In this document: positions 62,191-64,000 of the stretch, one piece after another
How the letters are laid out: each line of letters opens with the position of its first letter
Position numbering within the stretch: the stretch's first letter is position 1
Assembly: GCF_001296045.1 (NCBI RefSeq)
Contig: NZ_LJHS01000005.1
Location: 434,001-498,000 of the forward strand
Direction of reading: 5' to 3'
DNA length: 64,000 nucleotides
Source of the DNA: Rhizobium sp. AAP43
GTDB taxonomy: Bacteria > Pseudomonadota > Alphaproteobacteria > Rhizobiales > Rhizobiaceae
The notes under the pieces: generated by a model
Told to the model about the DNA's origin: nothing
The model's database searches: none
The model's input: the letters and a program-made list of their open reading frames with translations, nothing else
Translations under genes and position numbers: made by a program

Positions 62191-62385
62191 GCGTCGGCCC
62201 CGGTCATACCGGCAAAACCTGCCGTCCCGATGGGCGCGATTGCACCGGAAATAGGTCAGGGGTCTCGCTTTGTCACGCAAAAAGCCGATTCAATGGTCAA
62301 GACGGGTCGATTTCCCGAAAACAACACAGTATAGATGCGCGGGTTTGAGTAGGCGCAACGACTGCGCGATATACAGGATTTCGAA

Positions 62386-63684
<1,299 letters not shown>

Positions 63685-63685
63685 G

Positions 63686-63693
63686 TTAACCAT
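63686..63693 (+). promoter_or_regulatory. TTAACCAT element resembling a CtrA half-site
   Basis: TTAACCAT lies directly after the purA stop codon and about 54 bases before the next ATG, with a further TTAA four bases upstream. It matches the alternative CtrA recognition element, but an 8-base match alone is weak evidence. Confidence 0.25.
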
Positions 63694-63746
63694 TTACCAG
63701 AGTTTTGCCGATTCCATATCGAATCGGCAACGAAGAGAAAGTGCGT

Positions 63747-64000
63747 ATGGCTGACTTTATCGCCGTCATTCGACGGGCCGTGGACGGGCTGTCGAACAAC
63801 ACTCCGGAAATGCGTGTGCGGGTCTATGAAAAGGCCCGCGCTGCCGTCGTGCGGCAGCTTGAGAACATGCAGCCAAGGCCGCCCGAGCACATGTTGCAGC
63901 GGCAGTTGGAAAAGCTCGACGCTGCGATCCGCGAGGTGGAGGCAGAACACGCCGCGGCTCTGCCGGCTTATGAGGAAGAAGCGCCAGCCCAGGAATGGGC
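63747..64000 (+). CDS. Unrecognised protein, N-terminal part (cut by window end)
   Basis: The frame is open from ATG at 63747 to the end of the window (~84 residues). It begins ADFIAVIRRAVDGLSNNTPEMR and continues as a predicted helical, charged region (KARAAVVRQLENM, LQRQLEKLDAAIREVEAEHAA), which is consistent with a coiled coil. The segment VRVYEKARAAVVRQLE recalls a conserved rhizobial hypothetical protein found after purA, but I cannot name a function. GAGAAAG precedes the start. Confidence 0.7.
   Translation, partial: MADFIAVIRRAVDGLSNNTPEMRVRVYEKARAAVVRQLENMQPRPPEHMLQRQLEKLDAAIREVEAEHAAALPAYEEEAPAQEW

Overview
The window is a high-GC chromosomal segment of an alphaproteobacterium of the Rhizobiaceae (Rhizobium/Agrobacterium type). 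The evidence is the gene order zapA - 6S RNA - 5-formyltetrahydrofolate cyclo-ligase - ymdB; the block ruvC-ruvA-ruvB ... ybgC-tolQ-tolR-tolA-tolB-pal-cpoB-tilS-ftsH-glmM; a serC leader RNA ahead of serC-serA; a dctA/dctBD locus with a sigma-54 promoter; and sites resembling CtrA boxes and EcfG (RpoE2) promoters. The species cannot be fixed from the sequence alone.

Layout. 1-6700: the 3' end of zapA, a 6S RNA gene, a chemotaxis receptor, folate cyclo-ligase, a YmdB-type phosphodiesterase, an exported beta-lactamase-fold protein, a stress-type flavin-binding protein and a YebC regulator. 6750-24140: a long run of minus-strand housekeeping genes read from ruvC down to glmM. It covers Holliday-junction processing, the Tol-Pal envelope machine, tRNA(Ile) lysidinylation, the FtsH protease and peptidoglycan precursor synthesis. 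A VapBC-type toxin-antitoxin pair sits inside the ruv genes, a DinB/NUDIX/phosphoesterase trio sits between ruvB and ybgC, and an unusual carrier-domain/thioesterase protein sits between ftsH and glmM. 24290-34440: a flavin monooxygenase-like enzyme, an outer-membrane barrel protein, a CorA/ZntB transporter, serC-serA, a cytochrome bd-type quinol oxidase operon with a 37-residue third gene, and a Tim44-like protein.

34540-40850: a lytic transglycosylase lipoprotein and a Gfo/Idh/MocA-ThuA pair, followed by a visibly less GC-rich segment. That segment holds a broken HNH endonuclease gene, a hexapeptide acetyltransferase, a FkbM methyltransferase and a complete IS3-family element with 27-bp perfect inverted repeats and a 3-bp target duplication. 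It ends at a tRNA-Met gene and is the clearest horizontally acquired stretch. 41000-51200: mnmA, an enolase-superfamily racemase/epimerase, a ~294-bp palindromic intergenic repeat, a spermidine-synthase-like protein, an HpcH/HpaI aldolase with an Ldh-type dehydrogenase, and the dct locus. In the dct locus DctB senses C4-dicarboxylates, DctD activates sigma-54 transcription and DctA imports the substrate. Two phased DctD-like palindromes and a textbook -24/-12 promoter lie in the dctB-dctA gap.

51300-64000: a ribbon-helix-helix protein, a glyoxalase-type protein, a Tat-exported gluconate-dehydrogenase-like small subunit with its GMC flavoenzyme, a GT21 lipid glycosyltransferase, DedA plus a small membrane protein, ung, an aldehyde dehydrogenase, two small envelope proteins, a PPP-type phosphatase, an EamA exporter, purA and the start of an unrecognised gene cut by the window end.

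No CRISPR array, prophage or large biosynthetic cluster is visible. The observations most worth a second look are the thioesterase with a carrier-like domain lacking its serine, the toxin-antitoxin module inside the ruv operon, the small cytochrome bd subunit gene, the tRNA-adjacent glycan-modification patch, the palindromic intergenic element and several well-formed regulatory sites.
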